NCBI GenBank assembly: GCA_035460985.1
Contig: DATHWC010000418.1
Coordinates: forward strand, 1-26,363
Direction: 5' to 3'
From: Lunatibacter sp035460985
GTDB taxonomy: Bacteria; Bacteroidota; Bacteroidia; Cytophagales; Cyclobacteriaceae
Length of the DNA: 26,363 nucleotides
Shown one piece after another: positions 23,989 to 26,363 of this stretch. A model generated the notes under the pieces. It ran no database searches. It saw only the letters and a program-made list of their open reading frames with translations, and was not told the origin of the DNA. The position numbers were made by a program, and so were the translations under genes. Within the stretch, counting starts at the first letter, position 1, and each line of letters starts with the position of its first letter.

Positions 23989-24141
23989 ATGGCAAAGAAA
24001 GTAGTTGCAACCCTGAAAAAAGAAGGCGGTATTACCTATTCAAAGGTAATTAGAGCGGTAAAGTCGGAGAAGACCGGTGCTTACACCTTCAAAGAAGAAA
24101 TGGTTCCCACCACAATGGTGCAGGAAACTCTGAAGAAATAG
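23989..24141 (+). CDS. Small basic DUF4295-family protein, probable ribosomal protein
   Basis: A 50-aa basic protein, MAKKVVATLKKEGGITYSKV ... EEMVPTTMVQETLKK, matching the Bacteroidota-specific DUF4295 family always found after bL28 and bL33. As I recall, cryo-EM of the Flavobacterium johnsoniae ribosome revealed an extra large-subunit protein named bL38; I believe it belongs to this family but cannot verify it here. Size, charge and position in the ribosomal protein cluster all fit a ribosomal role. It ends just before a very strong terminator that separates it from ftsY. Confidence 0.88.
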   Translation: MAKKVVATLKKEGGITYSKVIRAVKSEKTGAYTFKEEMVPTTMVQETLKK

Positions 24142-24163
24142 TTATATTCATCTTCCTTAAGAG

Positions 24164-24207
24164 ATCATAAAATCCCTCCCGACTATAGTCGGAAGGGATT
24201 TTATGAT
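24164..24207 (+). terminator. Very long intrinsic terminator after the ribosomal protein genes
   Basis: ATCATAAAATCCCT-C-CCGAC (24164-24183) pairs with GTCGG-A-AGGGATTTTATGAT (24188-24207) around a TATA loop; the stem of about 19 bp has one mismatch. A and T tracts within the stem could let it work in both directions. Confidence 0.85.
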
Positions 24208-24236
24208 TATATTCTACGCTAAAACCAATTCAAATT

Positions 24237-25193
24237 ATGGGAGTATTCGGGTTTTTTTCCAAAGAAAAAAAGGAAAGTTTGGACAAAGGGTTGGAGAAAT
24301 CCAGCCAAAACATTTTTTCCAAACTCGGCAAGGCCATCGTGGGAAAGTCCAAGGTAGACGAGGATATTCTGGATGAATTGGAAGAAATCCTAATTACTTC
24401 TGATGTGGGCGTGGATACGACCATTAAGGTTATACGGCGGATAGAAGAGCGTGTTGGAAGGGATAAATATCTTAACACCGCAGAGTTGGATGTTATTCTT
24501 CGAGAAGAAATTGCTGGCCTATTAGAGGAGAATAATACCGAGGATCTTGCCGATTTTGACCTTCCCGAAGGAATTTCTCCCTATGTCATTATGGTTGTCG
24601 GAGTGAATGGGGTTGGTAAAACTACAACAATCGGAAAGCTTGCCCATCAATTTAAGCAGGCGGGTAAATCCGTTGTATTGGGGGCGGCGGATACTTTTCG
24701 GGCTGCTGCTGTGGATCAACTGATTTTATGGGGAGATCGGGTAGGTGTCCCAGTCATTTCCCATGGGATGAACACAGACCCTGCATCAGTCGCTTTCGAC
24801 ACGGTGAAAAGAGCAGTGGAAATGAAGGCCGATGTAGTGATTGTGGATACGGCGGGAAGGTTGCACACCAAGGTCAGTTTAATGAATGAACTTACTAAAA
24901 TCAAACGGGTAATGCAGAAGTTTATTCCGGAAGCACCCCACGAGATTTTGTTGGTGTTGGATGGGTCAACTGGACAAAATGCATTTATACAAGCGAAGGA
25001 ATTTACCAAAGCGACTGAAATCACCGCTTTGGCAATAACTAAATTGGATGGTACCGCCAAAGGAGGGGTAGTGATCGGAATATCCGATCAATTTAAGATC
25101 CCTGTTAAATATATAGGGGTAGGGGAAAAAATGACAGATCTTCAGGTTTTCAACCGAAAAGAGTTTGTGGATTCACTCTTCAAGAAAAAGTAA
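24237..25193 (+). CDS. ftsY: Signal recognition particle receptor FtsY
   Basis: A 318-aa SRP-receptor GTPase that docks SRP-bound ribosomes at the inner membrane for co-translational insertion. Order: a short N-terminal basic/amphipathic segment (MGVFGFFSKEKKES) in place of the long acidic A domain of E. coli, the N-domain helical bundle (about 20-100), and the G domain with P-loop GVNGVGKTT (122-130), DTFRAAAVDQL (152-162), DTAGR (204-208), TKLDGTAKGG (268-277) and the closing GVGEKMTDLQVF (294-305). All GTPase residues are intact. Begins 30 bp after the terminator of the ribosomal protein genes. Confidence 0.98.
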   Translation: MGVFGFFSKEKKESLDKGLEKSSQNIFSKLGKAIVGKSKVDEDILDELEEILITSDVGVDTTIKVIRRIEERVGRDKYLNTAELDVILREEIAGLLEENNTEDLADFDLPEGISPYVIMVVGVNGVGKTTTIGKLAHQFKQAGKSVVLGAADTFRAAAVDQLILWGDRVGVPVISHGMNTDPASVAFDTVKRAVEMKADVVIVDTAGRLHTKVSLMNELTKIKRVMQKFIPEAPHEILLVLDGSTGQNAFIQAKEFTKATEITALAITKLDGTAKGGVVIGISDQFKIPVKYIGVGEKMTDLQVFNRKEFVDSLFKKK

Positions 25194-25207
25194 TACCCAT
25201 CGCTACT

Positions 25208-25240
25208 AATCCTGAGAAAAATACTCAGGAATTTTTTTTG
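25208..25240 (+). terminator. Intrinsic terminator after ftsY
   Basis: CCTGAG (25211-25216) pairs with CTCAGG (25224-25229), flanked by A on the left and followed by a run of eight T, G, then nine more T. Confidence 0.88.
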
Positions 25241-25268
25241 TTTTTTTTTATCAAGATTGTAACATTTG
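25238..25268 (+). promoter_or_regulatory. Candidate promoter of the ECF sigma operon
   Basis: TTG (25238-25240), a 19-bp spacer and TAACATTTG (25260-25268) resemble TTG-N19-TAnnTTTG with one extra base inside the -7 element. The -33 part lies in the T tract of the ftsY terminator. The sigma-factor ATG is 25 bp downstream, at 25294. Confidence 0.4.
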
Positions 25269-25293
25269 CCCTTTTCAATCATCATCTTCCTGA

Positions 25294-25782
25294 ATGAAGA
25301 CTTTTTTTGAAAAGCACATCTGGCCAATAAAAGGTAAGCTCTACCGGTTAACCTATCTCTGGGTTAAGGACCGGGAGGTGGCTCAGGATATTTTGCAGAC
25401 AGTTTTCGAGAAAACGTTGCGAAATGAAGCGGATTTACGCAAACTGAATAATCCGATCGGATGGGTGGTAGCAAGTTTGAAAAATGAAAGTCTTCAACAT
25501 CATCGTGGAATAAAAAAGATGTCTGGTCTCGGCGAGCTTGATTTGGCAGACCCGGGAAGTCCTAACGAAGAGGTTGATGCTCGAATCGAGCAGGTTTTTC
25601 GTTTTGTTCAGTCGCTGCCTGATATGCATCGTGAAGTATTTCATCTTAGAGAGGTAGAGGGGCTTACCTATGAGGAGATAGGGGACTATTTGAATATATC
25701 ACTAGATCAGGTAAAGGTGAGCCTGTTCAGGGCGCGGAGGAAACTGAGGGATTTAATACTTAAGGAAGCTGATGAAAGATAG
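25294..25782 (+). CDS. RNA polymerase ECF-type sigma-70 factor
   Basis: A 162-aa extracytoplasmic-function sigma factor. Region 2 includes LYRLTYLWVKDREVAQDILQ and TVFEKTLRN (core-polymerase and -10 binding), and region 4 includes LPDMHREVFHLREVEGLTYE followed by EIGDYLNISLDQVKVSLFRA, a helix-turn-helix for the -35 region. Sigma regions 1.1 and 3 are absent, as usual for ECF factors. It should redirect RNA polymerase to a small regulon in response to a signal passed by its anti-sigma partner. The next gene overlaps it by 11 bp and encodes a membrane protein likely to be that partner. Confidence 0.95.
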   Translation: MKTFFEKHIWPIKGKLYRLTYLWVKDREVAQDILQTVFEKTLRNEADLRKLNNPIGWVVASLKNESLQHHRGIKKMSGLGELDLADPGSPNEEVDARIEQVFRFVQSLPDMHREVFHLREVEGLTYEEIGDYLNISLDQVKVSLFRARRKLRDLILKEADER

Positions 25783-26209
25783 ATTAACGGAATTGTTGGA
25801 TAAATACTGGGAAGGCGAAACCTCCATAATGGAAGAGGTAGAACTAAAATCCTTACTAAAGAAAACGGACCTGTATCCGGAGCTTTGTAGGTTCTTCTCA
25901 GGAACCGAACAGCTATCCGAATTAGACATTGGAATTACGAAGGCGGTAAAATCAAGGAAAATCGGATTTGGATTTTTCATGAGAATTGCTGCGGTTTTCA
26001 TTTGCTTTATAACTATTGGAAGCCTCATATTCAATAATTACCAGCAGCGGGAACAAGAAAAGGCCTATTTACAGGTTATGGAAGCCTTTGCCCTGATTCA
26101 GTCCAACATGGCAAGGGGTACTGAAGAACTTCAGATATTGGATGAATTGCGGCATTTGAATATGGCGCACCAGTTATTTAACGTGAATGAATTAAATGAA
26201 CAACGATGA
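25772..26209 (+). CDS. Single-pass membrane protein, probable anti-sigma factor
   Basis: A 145-aa protein with a soluble N-terminal part (1-62, MKDRLTELLDKYWEGETSIM...), one transmembrane helix (about 66-87, FGFFMRIAAVFICFITIGSL) and a helical, probably periplasmic C-terminal part. The N-terminal pattern LLDKYWEGETSIMEEVELKS is common in Bacteroidota anti-sigma or sigma-operon membrane proteins. Its start lies inside the end of the sigma gene (11-bp overlap), giving translational coupling, and its stop overlaps the next start (ATGA). No zinc-binding HxxxCxxC motif is seen, so it is not a ZAS-type anti-sigma factor; the function is inferred from context. Confidence 0.75.
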   Translation: MKDRLTELLDKYWEGETSIMEEVELKSLLKKTDLYPELCRFFSGTEQLSELDIGITKAVKSRKIGFGFFMRIAAVFICFITIGSLIFNNYQQREQEKAYLQVMEAFALIQSNMARGTEELQILDELRHLNMAHQLFNVNELNEQR

Positions 26210-26363
26210 GAAAGCTATTGACACTATTGATTCTTTTGGCATTAGGCGGGACGGCGCATGCGCAGGACGATGCTATTGTTAAATTCTTCTCCAAGTACAT
26301 GGAGGACGACCGTTTCTCAAGGGTAGTCATTAGTCCCAAGACGATGCAAATGGCTGGAGGTTT
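26206..26363 (+). CDS. DUF4252-family secreted protein, partial (cut by window end)
   Basis: The start of a gene overlapping the previous one by 4 bp (ATGA). The visible 52 residues are a signal peptide (MRKLLTLLILLALGGTAHAQ) followed by DDAIVKFFSKYMEDDRFSRV and VISPKTMQMAGG, the typical start of DUF4252 proteins, which in Bacteroidota sit in ECF sigma / anti-sigma operons. The function of the family is unknown; a periplasmic or outer-membrane role in the signalling pathway is inferred. Frame open to the window edge. Confidence 0.85.
   Translation, partial: MRKLLTLLILLALGGTAHAQDDAIVKFFSKYMEDDRFSRVVISPKTMQMAGG

Noticed and set aside
1..26363. CRISPR array, integrase, toxin-antitoxin or phage module
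   Set aside because: No regularly spaced short repeats, and no recombinase, toxin or phage protein signatures seen; the only mobile DNA is the IS66 remnant.

Overview
The window looks like the chromosome of a Bacteroidota bacterium, most likely Cytophagales (Cyclobacteriaceae-like). Support: two giant secreted proteins end in type IX secretion (T9SS) C-terminal domains; the order bL28 - bL33 - 50-aa DUF4295 protein - FtsY is typical of the phylum; start codons lack clear Shine-Dalgarno sequences; two promoters fit the Bacteroidota TTG-N19-TAnnTTTG pattern; the genome is AT-rich with conserved housekeeping proteins. The genus is inference.

Left third (1-14.9 kb), accessory: three paralogous secreted right-handed beta-helix proteins on the minus strand (1704, about 803 and 1543 aa). 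Each has a signal peptide, a roughly 600-residue parallel beta-helix and a beta-sandwich module. The first and third add an Ig-like domain, four or three malectin-like domains and a T9SS sorting domain; the middle one stops after the beta-sandwich. Between the first and second lies a degenerate AT-rich island (5.2-7.66 kb) with an orphan ORF, a GT32-type glycosyltransferase and a frameshifted IS66 transposase remnant that ends about 35 bp from the stop of the short paralogue. The set looks like surface or extracellular polysaccharide-targeting proteins that diversify by duplicating or losing malectin modules.

Middle (15.3-20.1 kb): a MOSC-domain protein is divergent from dnaK. The dnaK upstream region holds a close match to a sigma-54 (-24/-12) promoter preceded by TGTCA/TGACA repeats. 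Downstream, behind a terminator, is an unusual stand-alone GroES-like protein with a perfect 14-bp palindrome just before its start, then a small outer-membrane beta-barrel-like protein.

Right third (20.1-26.4 kb), core genes: hemB (metal site of the non-cysteine type), a HAD phosphatase paired with ornithine aminotransferase (rocD, with a four-cysteine insert), divergently the rpmB-rpmG-DUF4295-ftsY cluster, and finally an ECF sigma factor / membrane anti-sigma-like protein / DUF4252 protein operon with overlapping genes, the last cut by the window edge. Strong intrinsic terminators separate most units.
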